A stretch of 64,000 bases of DNA from the NCBI GenBank assembly GCA_029718625.1, contig CM056376.1, forward strand, positions 79,297,386 to 79,361,385, in the 5' to 3' direction. Positions 9,802 through 23,268 of this stretch are shown piece by piece. How positions within the stretch are numbered: the first letter of the stretch is position 1; the number at the start of each line of letters is the position of its first letter. A program made the translations under genes and the position numbers. The notes under the pieces are model-generated. The model ran no database searches. It had not been told where the DNA came from and worked only from the letters and a program-made list of their open reading frames with translations. The stretch comes from Synaphobranchus kaupii (taxonomy: Eukaryota > Chordata > Actinopteri > Anguilliformes > Synaphobranchidae).

Positions 9802-12700
9802 AGGAGCCGGCTCCTGCCCCTGCCCTTCATGAGCGACGTGTGGGGCAATTTGCAAGCCTCGAGGCGAGAAGGGGCGCGCGATGTTGCAGGCAGACATGCG
9901 CTTCCTGTCAGGCGAGGAAAATGTTTGCGCAGCTGAATTTTGACGCAATTCCATAAATTTGGAGTCAAAAGACAGCCTTCCATTTCCCCATAGGAAGTGG
10001 TGTCCCCTCACAGGGCTCCGGAACACAGGCTGCACTTACAGTGAAAGCAGATCACACTGAGGTATACTACAGTGGAACTGGAATTATCATTTTGTTTCAT
10101 TTTTGTATTAGGTTTGTATTTATCGCAGAGGTTTACAGGGCAAATAACGTTTTCTGAGGTGCTACGGAGACGACCGAGTCCTGTTCCACTAGGTTGCGTG
10201 GTGCTGGTCTAGTGATTAAGCCAGCTTTTGAATAAGAAATGATGCCCACTCCATGACACTTACAATATGTCCACAAAAATGAGCACAAAGCGCTTTGTGT
10301 GACGTATCAGGCTACTGCTACTGTGAAACACTGGACGAGTGCCAAATTGTACCTTGTGATTACTGCCAAGTGCACAGTGATGTAGACATCCACTTTGAGA
10401 TTGTAGTTCATTAAAATTATTTGTTTCTTCCTTTTTTCTTTATAGACTCACGCCTATTGTTCACCCTACTCTAAACAGATAAGAAATATACTGGATGTCT
10501 TGTAAAGAAGTAGACTTTCATCAAAGGGCCAAAGAGTGAGGGGAACAAAATTTGACAATGGTGCTTTCTTACTGCCTTAAATTTGCAAACAAAATTCACG
10601 AGCAACAGTGAACAATGAGTGAACTTGTTTCTTCTGGGGGGTAAAAAATCAGCAAGAATGGAGAGCACGGCACATTTAGAAGTTGTTTTGTCTTTAAAAT
10701 TAGTGAACATATCCGCGCACATTCTCTCAACACACATTTTATTTGGAGGTGATAGAGAACTTTACTTCCTTTTGACTACCTATAGCCTGAAGTATACCCT
10801 TCCCACCATCCCTTTCAACTGCCTCAACACCTATCTAGTTCTATTTTTGCAACCTATGGTCTTCTATTATGAGCAAAAATATGGCTGTAGGCAATATATA
10901 GGACAGGTCATTTATTTGAAGGGTTGCTTCACTTTCCCTTTTTTAAGTTTCTCAGTTGAGTCAGAAACACTTGAACTGGCATGAGCACAAAACTGATTTT
11001 ATAACCAGAGGGGATGTTTGCTTCAACTCTACTATGTGTACACGGAAAAAAAAAAGTTTACTTTTACAGATAATTTCAGATCATAATAGAAGTCATTGTG
11101 GGAGACCATCAACATATTTTATTTCCCTTTTTATTGGGGGGAAAAGGGTTGGTTTTGCACAATTTAACAGGGTGGGGAATGTAAATATGAGTCTTGCACA
11201 GTGAATTAAAGATGCGTTCTGCCCTGTTGATGTTAACATTATGCTTAACTTCGCTGAGTCTTGTATGTTGCAAGCAGACAAAAAAAACAAACAAAAACAA
11301 AAACAGAGATGAATGCAAAGCAGCAAGCCATTAGAGGCCAGTGTGCATTGTCTTGTAAATGATTGGTTGTCTTGCCAACGCAGGAGCTACACAATATATA
11401 GACGCATGCACCAATTTGTAATATCAATGCAAAAAGTCACCTTAACCACTTCAGGGGGGCCAGGCAGGTTTTCAATAAATCTGTGATACATGACAGTCCT
11501 CAGACTAAAAAACATACCCAGATAATGACCATATCTGTATGCCAGAACAAAAACTGTCACCATTTATCTCCTAAGAATTTATTGCGTTCATTTATTATGC
11601 CCCCTTGCATCACCTATTTTAACTGCTGTTTGTACTTTTATTTTGGAAAGCCGAATCATATTCGTAGGGCCGCCCCACTGCTGCGTTGTCCGCCACTGAC
11701 CATGGACCAGCATGTGTGTCAGCCAGCGGCAGCTTCTTTTCACACTGCAGTCATTCAGCTCAGCTGTGCAGTCATTGCACCTGAGAACTGCACTTTATGC
11801 ATGGGAGGGGCAGTCTCTGCACTAAAGACAGGTGCTTTAGCTCGATACGCCACCCTTTGTACCAATTTGCTGCATTCATATTCACCTGCAGTACTACGAA
11901 TTTCACAGGAGGGTTTCTCAATTGACTACCTCTTATTCATGTATGTCTTTGCTAGTTCCTAGAATTTAGTTTCAGCTTCTGGCTTGCTGATTACCGAAAG
12001 TATGAAAATCACCCACAACCAACAGGTGCTATCAGCCATTTCAGCCAAACATGGAACACATCAGAAGTATACAGCAAAAAATAAACTCTTAATGGTGTCA
12101 AAACCTACAGGTCATCAATCCTACTTTCTGTGCTCAAGTGGTAGGCCATCATGTCTTTTCCCTGACATGCCTGGACCCCAAACACTGATCTAGGATCAGT
12201 TTTTTTTTTTGTTGCACAAAATGCTTAGGGTTTGGAGTTTCTGATTCTGGATCAGTGTTTAGGACGGTCTTTCAGCTGGGAGCCACACTCTCCCACACAC
12301 AAATCACCAACACACACCCGCACAGTATGCCTCTCCTCATCTCCCAAGCAAAAGAGATGCACTTTTAAACAGATGTACTGCAAACCATGCTGCTTTCCCT
12401 GAATCAAGATCTTACAGTTATTTAAGACCATTCCAGGCCAAACCTGCGTAGGTCGCCATGGTTACATCAACCAAGTGACGTATTCCAACTGTTTTGCAAT
12501 TACATCTCAGTGAGAGCATAGAGTTTACTACTTTTGAAAACTTTTTTTGGTGAAACATTTGTCTTTGAATGTTTTATATTTTGTACATTTTTATGTAACA
12601 TATCATGTACATAGAAAACAGACGGCAATTTAAATCATCTGAATAATTTTTTTGTAGTCTTTGCAAAGCCCTAATAAATAGTATTTGGTGTCACCAGACT
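9802..12700 (+). other. nav3: nav3 3' UTR (extent inferred)
   Basis: The sequence after the stop is AT-rich and free of recognisable transposons until past 12.7 kb, unlike the rest of the window, as expected for a constrained 3' UTR. AATAAA hexamers lie at 11474, 12080 and 12673. The last has a TG-rich stretch just downstream and is the best candidate for the distal poly(A) signal. A Pumilio-type element (TGTACATA) is at 12606-12613. The open frames at 10619-10984 and 11483-11962 look like chance frames. Confidence 0.6.
12673..12678 (+). terminator. Candidate distal poly(A) signal of nav3
   Basis: AATAAA, with a GT-rich stretch (GTATTTGGTGTC) beginning 2 bases downstream. Earlier hexamers at 11474 and 12080 could give shorter 3' UTRs. 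No transcript evidence is available here. Confidence 0.5.
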
Positions 12701-13356
12701 ACTGGACATTGGAATCCTGTGTCCTTTTTTCTTTTCTTTCAGGAAGAATGGGGGTTATAATTTTAGCACATGGAGACACTGGTAGTCAAATATGGATTCT
12801 TTGCAATATAATTTCACAGTCAAAGTAAGCAGGAGTAGATTTTCCTCACATGGTACAAGCAAGAACGGTGTTGCCAGATGTATAATAGTTATTGATTTGT
12901 ATAGCAATTTGAACCTCTTTATGATCAATACAATACCAAAATGATAATACTAATATGATTATATCATTACATTTAAAATATCCCAGGGACACTAGAAAAA
13001 TAGCTCAGCCAATAGTTTGGCTACGGTTCCATGAAATGTAACCATTGGAAGTGCTTCTGCAGATTTCTGTGCTCGTCAGCATGCCAAGTTTTCAAATTCA
13101 TACACATTAGGAATTATGACCAACATCATCAATCAGCAATCATCGTGCTATCAGTGCTAACACTGCAGTTTTTAACCATATGTGCCCAATGGCATGCAAC
13201 TGTATATTCATAGGCCTCATCTCTCCCTGCAGAGTTAATCTATTATCTGTGGGAATGCATTTGTATGGGGGTTACCAGCCAGTAATTAATTGCTGGAAGC
13301 AATAATAAAGGCAATATCATGAGCAGCTTGTGTGAAGTTTGCACTGTTGTTATATG
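12701..13356. other. Intergenic, nothing recognised
   Basis: AT-rich sequence just downstream of the presumed nav3 poly(A) site; no coding or repeat signal. Confidence 0.35.
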
Positions 13357-13364
13357 GTGTAGTG

Positions 13365-13569
13365 CAGGGGTCTTCAACCTTATCCCGCAAGGGCCGTTGT
13401 GGGTGCGGGCTTTTGTTCCAACCAAGCAGCTACACACCTGATTCTACTAATCAATCACTAGTGTCTTTGCTAAGGACCTTGATTAGTAGAATCAGGTGCG
13501 TAACTGCTTGGTTGGAACAAAAGCCCGCACCCACACCAGCCCTTGCGGGATAAGATTGAAGACCCCCTG
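13365..13569. mobile_element. hAT-type foldback MITE (205 bp)
   Basis: Starts CAGGGGTCTTCAACCTTATC and ends with the matching GAAGACCCCCTG. The whole 205 bp folds back on itself, with arms that include TTGTTCCAACCAAGCAG and TGATTCTACTAATCAA. It is flanked by a perfect 8-bp duplication GTGTAGTG (13357-13364 and 13570-13577). Termini and duplication length place it with hAT elements. It has no coding capacity. Confidence 0.9.
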
Positions 13570-13577
13570 GTGTAGTG

Positions 13578-16500
13578 GAACATTGTTTTGTTCCTCTGTA
13601 AGAGCAATCATTTTATTGTTAAATTAAAACATATTTTTGATCTTGTAACAGTGGACTACTACTGAGACTGCAATATTTTGCTTGCAGTGGTATTCTGGCA
13701 TCTAGTGGTTGAATATTGGAAATGCTTCAACTATCTTCATTGACTGTAGTGGTCACATTCCAGTGCTAGCAGCCTCTTTGATTGATGGGACTGTCCAAGC
13801 ACCACACATTAACCAAATGAATAGCTCTTTCCAGTACTGAATGATAATTAAACTCATTCATTTCCCCACTCCTCAGTAGCGGTCCTTTACTTCCAGTGCA
13901 CATGATTAGGGTTGCAACATGCCCACCTGTTCGACACCACATTGATAGAGTGAGACAAACTTAAGTCCAGAGAAAAGTATACATGTGAGACAAACCTTTT
14001 CTCCATACTATTTCTCAACAGCGCACCCCCCCCCTTTGGGGTCAATTGGTCTTAAGGAGCACCAGGAAGTCACAGCAGTCAAAATGTATATATTTTTTTG
14101 TATTAGCTATAATATGGTTCTACAACTCTCAGAAGAACCACCGGACACTAGCCACCCTAAGAGTTATCACATTGAGCTACCCCGTTGGATTGTAAAAGGT
14201 CTACGCTAAAAAAGAATATATACCACTTCAATAGCCTATTATTAATTCGTCTATATGTAAACTGAACATTCTAGAACACAGCCTTTTCCACAGCATACAC
14301 AGGATTGCAAACAAATCGTAACGGTAAATACAATCGCAGAAATAGCCTAGCCTGCACCAAATTATCCCAATAAAAAAGAGCGCGCAAACCGGCCGCGCTC
14401 CTAGTTGAAAAGAAGCCGCGCCACCAAGTTTCACGGTAAATTGCTCGCCTGCAAACAAAATAACTTAAACGAGAAGAAAAAGCACATTGTTCGTAGATAT
14501 AATCCCACAAAACATTAACAAACAAACTTCGTCGTTTAAATTACTTGTAGCCTTATTTCTTATTCCTTGCCTGAAAACAAGCGAATAGGCCACACCAATA
14601 GTTTTAGCCTAACGTTACCTCACCGTAGCTTTCAAACCAAACAGCCACACCTGAAGCAGCCTAATATAATTTTTTTTCTACACTTCAATCTTTTAGCTTT
14701 CATCTATTTACATACACTTATTGTGCCCACAAATGACCATTAATATTATCTACCTGGACAGCGTAATTATAACGTTATGGTGAATGGTCCTGAAAGTAGG
14801 AAGAGCGGATTAAGGTCCACTTCATACAGTATTGAAAAAGCTAAAGTAGGCTATGTATAAAATGTTTTCTAAATGTCGGCTATGTAAACAAATTAGGCTA
14901 CATTACCTTTTAAAAAATGATAGGCATTAACGTTAGCCTACATTTTCTGTCTTGTGGGAGGTATGCGTAGGCTTACATTGCAGACGTAGAACTGGAAACA
15001 AATGCAAAAGGTGTGGCTGAATAATACTTTTAATAATTCTCGATGATCAGAGCCAGTAGTGCATAAATGTTGGCTGCATTTAGCATAGCCTACAGGTCCA
15101 GGACACCAGTTAATTGCTTTTCCTTACACCATTGAAGCAGCAGAAATTGACAAGGTTGGAATTCTGTAGAATTGCCTGTAATGTTTGGACACAATGGACA
15201 GTTTCTCAATGCCTAACATGAGCAGAAGTAGAATAGTCTGTTACCAAGTTTCAGCATAGGCTACTGCCTTGAATGGCTGTTATATTATGTCGGCAATAGC
15301 CTATCTTACCTATTCCTAAAATGTTGCTAACTGTATTAATTTGCGAATTGCCAATCGGGCTCGTTTCATGAAAGTTGCGACGTGCGAGCTGCAACTGATT
15401 TCTCCTGTCGAACTGTCAATTAACCCATGACGCAAACTAAAGGTATCGCTATGAATTAGGCTATAGGCTAGGTTACTTTAGATACTATGTGTGGGATATT
15501 CAATACTTTTAATAATCAAATTTATGTTACAATTTATCGTTTCGTTCCAACGTTAATTATGAAAAAAAATCATGTTAAAACAATGTTACTGGCCAATGCA
15601 CAATTCACATTTGCCCTTCAGGGAAAAAATGTAATTTGATAGCCTAATGTGAATAAACTACATCATCTGCAAGCTGAATGAAGACCATTAATCGTATAAC
15701 GATACTTATAATAGTAGATTGTGCTTGTTTCAGCTTTTTATTATTTTACTGATAGGTCTCATTTTTAAAATGTATCCCCCTGCTTCTTTACAAGCAGTAG
15801 TACCGCTTTAAGATGACAGCCTGCCTTTGTGAGTCTGACAGTTCCTCATGGGTAAACCAAACTTTTACTCCAACAGACACGCTGGACTGCCCAAGGGGCC
15901 AAGCTGTCATTTTCTTCATCACGGAAAAGGGAAAAGAAACAACAACACTCGGTCTTCCAGGTATTCTGCCCTCCCACTTGTAAAGAATGCATTTCTATTC
16001 CCTGTGCTCAAGCACTTTCCCTCTAAGAGGATGCGCATCAGCTTTGTGACTTATGGCAAGATGCGAGATGTGGCGGTATCCGCTGTAGGAGTGTCTGTTT
16101 GCGTAGAGCACACCGGTTAGCCAACTGGTAAACAGAGGTAGCACTGCATCACAATAAATGGGAGGTTTTGTTTCGAAGAGCAATTCTTTAGATACAAACC
16201 CTGGTCAAGTTAATATTAGGATTTTTAGGAAGTGAGAGAAAGACAGTATATGGACATGGACAGCTAGTTTCAGTAAAATTCACCTCAAAATGTTTGTGGG
16301 TAATATACAGGACACATTTCCTCCAAAGTTCTACACTATATCTTCCTGAACGTGCTGTACAACTGAAGTAGTACACTACATTCTGCTGAAAGCTGGTGTG
16401 ATTCTTTTGGTTCTCAAGTGCAAATATATAAGTATATAAAATGTGCAAAACTATAATACATTAAAAGAAATGGCTGACAGGCACATGCTATTGTTGCCTT

Positions 16501-16626
16501 TTTCTAAATACTTAATTTTACAGCACCAACTGAATTTAACAATTTTACAGTACTCCACCTGGGTAAGATTCACTGAACGTTACCAGTAAGCCAATGTTAA
16601 CTGCTGAGCATCACTGGCTCATTTGG
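13578..16626. other. Intergenic, nothing recognised
   Basis: About 3 kb of AT-rich sequence with many TAGGCTA and TAACGTTA words. I can support no exon, RNA gene or mobile element. Confidence 0.35.
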
Positions 16627-16736
16627 TAGCTCCCTTATGGAAATGTGATATACTGTAGTATATATTAAATATATTGTGAAGATAATTTTGATATATTTAC
16701 AATATACTGCAGTATATGCTTTTTCCATAAGGGAGG
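16627..16736. repeat. Short foldback repeat
   Basis: An imperfect palindrome about 110 bp long. The outer arms are GCTCCCTTATGGAAA and TTTCCATAAGGGAGG; the inner arms are ATATACTGTAGTATAT and ATATACTGCAGTATAT. It resembles a small MITE. No clear target duplication was identified. Confidence 0.6.
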
Positions 16737-18032
16737 TTGAGAGCCTACAACCTTGTGGGGGTAGGATGGACAGTCTGTCCACAAAGCCACTGAACCAACA
16801 TTCCTAGTATTTTGCTGGTGATGCATTCCCACTGCACCCCTGTGAAATAAATTTTCAGTAGTAGTCATGGCAACAGGCTAAAATGCACTACAGTACATTA
16901 ATATGACAAACTGTGTTAGGGTACATGGCGAAACAGTTTCACACCCCTTAGATAATTACACAAACATAATTTGCATTACTGGCGAATGATACTAATGACA
17001 CAGCACCTGACCAATGACTTGAGCACAATGAGGGGTTTTCTGGGAGAAATATTGTATAATAATAATAATAATAATAATGTAACATGGCTCCTGGACATGC
17101 TTTTAAAAAACCATGCAAGGCTTGATCAATGTTTGTAGTCCATGAGGAAATACACTGTCTGTTTAAGTTGACTTCTCAGTATAGCTTACTGTAAAAATAT
17201 ATATACTCACATATATACAACTTGCTGATTGAATGCAGGAATTATTCAGGCTGTCCCCCACTGTTCATCATTTCACCAGAAGATGGCAGTATTATCTTTC
17301 CAAATAAGATGGTTCTAAAAGTAGTGGTTTAGTGTGCTAAATATTTCTCTCTAATGAAAACACTATACTGTTCATAAATGGCTTAATTTGTGACCATTAG
17401 AAAACACTCCAGCAACAAATCTACTATTCTACTAATTTAGAATGTCTTGATAGATAGCATGGGTAAAACTGGTGTACTGTTTGGGTCCCGTCAGTTCACA
17501 CACTAACCAAATAAAAGCAAGAGCGAGTCAGGGATAATTTTTTTTTCATTTCACAATGCCCCTACCCTAACATTACACAGGTGATTTTAGAGCAGAATTA
17601 CGATATGACCAAGTCTTTAGAGCAGAATTACAATATGACTGAGTCACTGTCCCTTTCCCATGGCAACCAGAGACACATCCATAAATTAAGAGCTTGGAAA
17701 AAGTACTTCATGTTTCAGAAACTTCTCTTTTGTATTCATATAATTATTGTACAGCACACTTTAAAATCACAGTGATACAATTATGCAAATGTCTAGTGCA
17801 AGTCCATTCATTTCACATAATTTCCATGGGAGACCTGTACAATACAATGTCGTACAAAAGAATAAACCAAGAGAAAGAGTTTGAGTAAGTATAACAAGCA
17901 TTCATTATTCAGACTTCCAATGACTATTGTCAACCAAACATGATCCCTGATTTTAGAGTATGTATAATTTATGACAAATACTTTTCTTTTTATGACTGAT
18001 TATATATAGAATTTGCAAGGAATGCACATTGG

Positions 18033-18036
<4 letters not shown>
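16737..18036. other. Intergenic with minor repeats
   Basis: Holds an (AAT)n run at 17056-17079 and a 30-bp sequence repeated twice in tandem (about 17586-17645, units starting TTAGAGCAGAATTAC). Nothing else was recognised. Confidence 0.5.

Positions 18037-18089
<53 letters not shown>
18037..18089. repeat. (AT)n microsatellite
   Basis: A run of alternating AT next to the left end of a Tc1 MITE. The TA target dinucleotide of that element lies within this run. Confidence 0.95.
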
Positions 18090-18093
<4 letters not shown>

Positions 18094-18999
18094 TCCTTTC
18101 CAAAAAATTAGAATATCATGGAAAAGTTTTTTTTTTCCATAATTCCATTCAAAAAGTGAAACTTTCATAGATTATAGATTCATTACACACAAAGTGAAAT
18201 ATTTCTAGCCTTTATTTGTTTCATTTTTCATAATTTTGGCTTACAGCTCCCCCGAAACAGTATTTCAAGAAATTAGAATAGTGTGTCGAAAATCAGCATT
18301 TACTTCAGTTATTTCAGAGAATGAGTGGAGTGGCTTGACTCGAGGAATCCGACAGTTGTAGCCCATGTCCCGGATACGTCTGTACGTGGTGGTTTTTGAA
18401 GCACTGACTCCAGCCTCAGTCCACTCCCTCTGCATCTCTGCCAAATTTTGGAATCGTCTTTGCTTGACAATCCGCTGAAGCCTACGGTCATCTCTTTTGC
18501 TTGTGCACCTTCTCCTGCCACATTTTTCCCTTCCACTAAACTTTCTATTGATATGCTTGGACACTGCACTCTGTGAACAGCCAGCCTCCTTAGCGATGAC
18601 CTTTTGTGGCTTGCCCATCTTCTGGAGGGTGTCACTGATGGTCTTCTGGCCAATTGTCAAGTCTGCAGTCTTCCCCATACTGAACCAAACTGAGATAAAC
18701 TTTGCAGGTGTTTTGAGTAAATTAGATGATAGTGTGACACTCAGTCTAAAACATTCATTCTCTGAAATAACTGAAGTAAATGCTGATTTTCGACACACTA
18801 TTCTAATTTCTTGAAATACTGTTTTGGGGGTTTTCTGGAGCTGTAAGCCAAAATTATGAAAAATGAAACAAATAAAGGCTAGAAATATTTCACTTTGTGT
18901 GTAATGAATCTATAATCTATGAAAGTTTCACTTTTTGAATGGAATTATGGAAAAAAAAAAAACTTTTCCATGATATTCAAATTTTTTGGAAAGGATCTG
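18090..18999 (-). mobile_element. Tc1-derived MITE, family 1, full-length copy (910 bp)
   Basis: Starts CAGATCCTTTCC, ends GGAAAGGATCTG and is flanked by TA. The terminal inverted repeats are very long, about 235 bp, and end near the GACACACTATTCTAATTTC words. Between them lies one open frame for the DNA-binding half of a Tc1 transposase. The catalytic half is deleted. A second copy with the same internal structure is at 48099-48896. Confidence 0.93.
18265..18678 (-). CDS. Truncated Tc1 transposase: DNA-binding domain only (137 aa)
   Basis: From the ATG at 18678 (MGKTADLTIGQKTISDTLQK) the frame runs 137 codons to a stop inside the terminal repeat. It holds the two helix-turn-helix units of Tc1-like transposases. 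The first includes KVIAKEAGCSQSAVSKHINR. Next comes a basic linker (SGREKCGRRRCTSKRDDRR). The second includes AGVSASKTTTYRRIRDMGY and ends RIPRVKPL. None of the DDE catalytic residues are present. The last 20 residues are encoded by the inverted repeat itself. The matching frame at 48165-48578 has the same length and no indel. A product could bind the terminal repeats without cutting, but expression is unknown. Frames upstream of this ATG run into terminal repeat and are unlikely starts. Confidence 0.75.
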   Translation of the reverse strand: MGKTADLTIGQKTISDTLQKMGKPQKVIAKEAGCSQSAVSKHINRKFSGREKCGRRRCTSKRDDRRLQRIVKQRRFQNLAEMQREWTEAGVSASKTTTYRRIRDMGYNCRIPRVKPLHSFSEITEVNADFRHTILIS

Positions 19000-19005
19000 T
19001 ATATA

Positions 19006-19542
19006 CACTGCCCGGCCAAAAAAAAAGTCGCACACTCTAATATTTCGTTGGACCGCCTTTAGCTTTGATTACGGCGCGCATTTGTTGTGGCATTGTTTCA
19101 ACAACCTTATGCAATGTCACAACATTTATTTCCATCCAGAGTAGCATACGTTTTTGGCTGAGATCTTGTATTGACGACGGGAGAGTCGAACCACTCCATA
19201 AAGTGTTCTCCAGCACATCCCAAAGACTTTCAATGGGGTTAAGGTCATTAATGGGGTTAATCTGGTGGGTAATTCATGTGTGAAAATTATTCCTCATGCT
19301 CCCTGAACCACTGTTTCACAATTTGAGCCCGATTAATCTTGGCATTGTCATCCTGGCATATGCCCATTGATGGGATAACCTGGTCATTCAGTACATTCAG
19401 GTACTTCGCTGACTTCATTTTATTGCTGCATAATGTTGCTGAGCCTAGACCTGACCAACTGAAGCAACCCCAGATCATAATACTGCCTCCAGAGGCTTGT
19501 ACAGTGGGCACTATGCATGATGGGTGCAATGGCCGGGCAGTG
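19006..19542 (-). mobile_element. Tc1-derived MITE, family 2, copy A (537 bp)
   Basis: Ends are CACTGCCCGGCC and GGCCGGGCAGTG, flanked by TA. Inside, on the - strand, a broken frame (19287-19574) keeps the middle of a Tc1 catalytic domain: [14 protein letters not shown] and [16 protein letters not shown] with the second catalytic Asp. The DNA-binding half is missing. Copies C (20957-21407) and D (49422-49962) share this structure. Confidence 0.88.
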
Positions 19543-19636
19543 TATATTACAGTGCCCTCCACACTTATTGGCACCCCTGGTAAAGATGAGTTAAAAGGGT
19601 TATAAAAAATTCACCGTTTGGTGAATTAGCTTAATC

Positions 19637-19874
19637 TCACACTCTCCTCTTCAGCTCTGCCCACAGGTTTTCAATGGGGTTTAGGTCAGGGGACTGAGAT
19701 GCCCATGGCAGAAGCTTGATTTTGTGTTCAGTTAACCATTTTTGTGTTGATTTGGATGTATGTTTAGGATCATTGTCCTGCTGGAAGATCCAACGGCGAC
19801 CCAGTTTTAGTTTCCTGGCAGAGGCAGCCAGATTCAGACTTAAAATTTCCTGGTATTTCATGGAGTTCATGATG
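19637..19874 (-). pseudogene. Tc1 transposase, C-terminal catalytic part
   Basis: The - strand frame has [14 protein letters not shown], then [20 protein letters not shown] with the second catalytic Asp, then [18 protein letters not shown] with the catalytic Glu. It is the separated C-terminal half of the transposase whose N-terminal half is at 22051-22664. Confidence 0.88.
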
Positions 19875-20135
19875 CCATGTACTAGTGTTGTAGTCGAGAC
19901 CACCTAAACCGAGACCGAGTCAAGACCAAGACCAGAGCATATCAAATCAGAGTCAAGACCAAGACTTTGAGGTGGCGAGACCGAGTCAAGACCAAGACTG
20001 AGGGGGGGCGAGACCAAGACCAAGACCGAGACCAGACCAATGCAAGTCCAATTCAAGACCATGACTGTAAACACAGAAAGCATTATTTAGGAATTTTAAT
20101 AAAGAAAGCATTATTTTGGTAAAAATACTGATGTA

Positions 20136-20440
20136 CAGTATACAACAGAAGTGAGTACACCCCTGTGCAATATCACTTAAATGTCAAATGATTCAAAATT
20201 ATATCACCTCTCAATAATTGCATTATTTCTAAGTTGACAAGTAGAGTGTTTCCTCTTATGAACAATCAAAAACAAATACTTTAGAAAGACAAAAGTGAAT
20301 ACACCTGTGATCACTGACACACAAGTTAGAAAGTTACACAAGTTAGTTAAAATCATTTTTAATATTTGGTCGCATATCCTTTGCATGCCATGACTTCCTG
20401 ATGTCTGTGACCCAACAACATCAAAAGACTCTTGATATCT
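20136..20440 (-). mobile_element. Tc1-like transposon 3' fragment
   Basis: CAGTATACAACAGAAGTGAG follows TA at 20134-20135 and matches a Tc1-type terminus. About 230 bases in, the - strand carries the end of a Tc1 transposase (ACKGYATKY, then in-frame leftovers). The other end is missing, replaced by the palindromic element that begins near 20469. Confidence 0.6.
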
Positions 20441-20468
20441 TATTTTCTGGTACTCTTACAAGCGATAC

Positions 20469-20952
20469 TATAACGTCTCTGCATTGGAATGGATCTCTAT
20501 GGGAATTAGGGGGTGGGACTAGATTAGCTGTATTACACTGGAACAGTATGGAACACATGGTTGGCTAAATAGCTCTAAGTCATCAAGGGTCTGACATATC
20601 AAACAAGCCTTAAACCATCACTCTGCTGCCAGAAATACAGTAGATATGGATGGATAACTTGAAGGGTTTCTTCTCCTGACTTATTTTTCCATAGAGTTCA
20701 ATAGGGAAATTTGTCAGGAGAAACAACCCTTAAAGTGATCCATCCATATCTACTGCATATCTGGCAGCAGAGTGATGGTTTGAGGCTCGTTTGATACCTC
20801 AGACCCTTGATGACTTACAGCCATTTTACCAACCATGTATTCCATACTGTTCCAGCATAATTTACAGCTAAATCTAGTCCCACCCCCCAATTCCTATAGA
20901 GATCCATTCAAATGCATTATATTCCCATAGAGATCCATTCAAATGCATTATA
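20469..20952. mobile_element. Palindromic (foldback) element, about 480 bp
   Basis: Two arms of about 225-250 bp are near-perfect inverted copies around 20700. They share TCATCAAGGGTCTGA, CATCACTCTGCTGCCAGA and GTAGATATGGATGGAT. The right arm carries a 29-bp tandem duplication at its outer end (20897-20952, units with AGAGATCCATTCAAATGC). The inner core (CCTGAC...GTCAGGAG) recurs at 54899-54975. Confidence 0.85.
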
Positions 20953-20956
20953 TATA

Positions 20957-21407
20957 CACTGTCCTTATGCAACGTCACAACATTTATTTCCGTCCAGACT
21001 TGCATTCATTTTTGGCCAAGATCTTGTATTGACGACGGGAGAGTCGAACCACTCCGTGAAGTCTTCTCCAGCACATCCCAAAGACTTACAATGGGGTTAA
21101 GGTCAGGACTCTGGTGGCCAATTCATGTGTGAAAATGATTCCTCATGCTCCCTGAACCACTCTTTCACAATTTGAGCCCGATGAATCTTGGCATTGTCGT
21201 CCTGGAATATGCCCATTGATGGGATAACCTGGTCATTCAGTACATTCAGGTACTCAGCTGACTTCATTGTATTGCTGCATAATGTTGCTGAGCCTAGACT
21301 TGACCAATTGAAGCAACCCCAGATCATAACACTGCCTCCAGAGGCTTGTACAGTGGGCACTATGCATGACTGGTGCAACTGCGACTTTTTTTTTTGGCCA
21401 GGCAGTG
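20957..21407 (-). mobile_element. Tc1-derived MITE, family 2, copy C (451 bp)
   Basis: Starts CACTGTCC after TA and ends GGCCAGGCAGTG followed by TA. It matches copy A but has lost about 90 bp next to the left end. On the - strand the frame at 21103-21378 keeps [14 protein letters not shown] and [17 protein letters not shown]. It lies inside the hAT element. Confidence 0.88.
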
Positions 21408-21995
21408 TATATAGTATGACAAAATAGTCTTTATGGATTGTGTAAAACTAAGAATTTAGCCCATTTTCAGATGGTGGTAGCCTACACTTCCTGTTTAAAA
21501 ACATTTCTTCAAAAAGCAGCGAAGTTGAAGTCAGATTTTATAGATTATAACATTGCGGGTATGAGTACTGATTACATTTTAAAAGAGACACCCAAAATCA
21601 AACACAATGGATTACCTACACAAGTCAACGTCAATAATCACCAGTGACGAGAATGAAAAATGAATTACTGTCAATTTAATGAAACTTCAGCCTATGCTGC
21701 ATTTCGAAGCAATTTGAATCTGTAACATTCAGACTTGTATAATAAGTGGTTAGCCTAACGTTATTTATAGCCAGGCCTACGCTTTGAGGTAAATTCATAT
21801 TTAAATTGTTAATGTGTGGTTTTATCTAGCGATCTAGCAAAATTTCCGTCCACTAAACCTATAAATCAATGATATCAAATAGTAGCATATTTTGTCATCT
21901 GTAACTAGTTTTCCGTGGTGGCCAATCAAATTTTTGTGGGGGCGAGTGCCACCACATGCCCCCCCCCCCCCCCCCGGACAAGACCGAGACCTTCA

Positions 21996-22664
<669 letters not shown>

Positions 22665-22745
22665 GTTGATGTATATGAATAAGGGAATATGGCCCCTGTG
22701 TCACCTCATATTTATACCCAAGTGAAACAGGAAGTCATGGATTAC

Positions 22746-23260
22746 GGCCGGTCTAACTTGGTCATCGCATCTTAACACCTATACTGCTTCTATTCCAATT
22801 TTATGCTTTGATAGACACCCGTTTTTGGCATAGATCAATATAACACTGTCCTAGTTTATGCATTCTTTAGATTTTTCAATTTTATAAATTTTTCCATAAC
22901 GGGACCAGAGCAGGCACATGGGTTTTTCAGTATTAATTCATCACTTTATTTGTTCCCAACAGGGATCTTGACACAAGTGGCTGGGATCTTACTTTAATGC
23001 CAGTAAAGATGATTGGCATTGCCTTCACAATCATTAAGATCATGATACATAGGCAACCTTTTGAGGCAGTGCAAATGGGCAATTTTGCCCACAAATGTGA
23101 CCAACAGTATTTTTGTTCACCACATTAGAGCCCACCATGTTTTCCTCACTGATTTATGTCCTATTTGCTTTTCTCCATCATTCTTGCAGGCAATATTGCA
23201 CATCTACGTTGCCTAGAAATATTGCCAATGTATCATGGCCTTTAAACTTTACTTATAGGC
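22746..23260. other. Intergenic, nothing recognised
   Basis: AT-rich sequence between the Tc1 remnant and the next hAT element. Confidence 0.35.
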
Positions 23261-23268
23261 CTACTTAA

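Noticed and set aside
10619..10984. 121-codon frame in the nav3 3' UTR
   Set aside because: No domain, no upstream context for translation, and low-complexity aromatic composition; probably chance.
11483..11962. 159-codon frame downstream of nav3
   Set aside because: It lies in the presumed 3' UTR, has no recognisable domain or codon pattern, and is within the length expected by chance in a 64-kb window.
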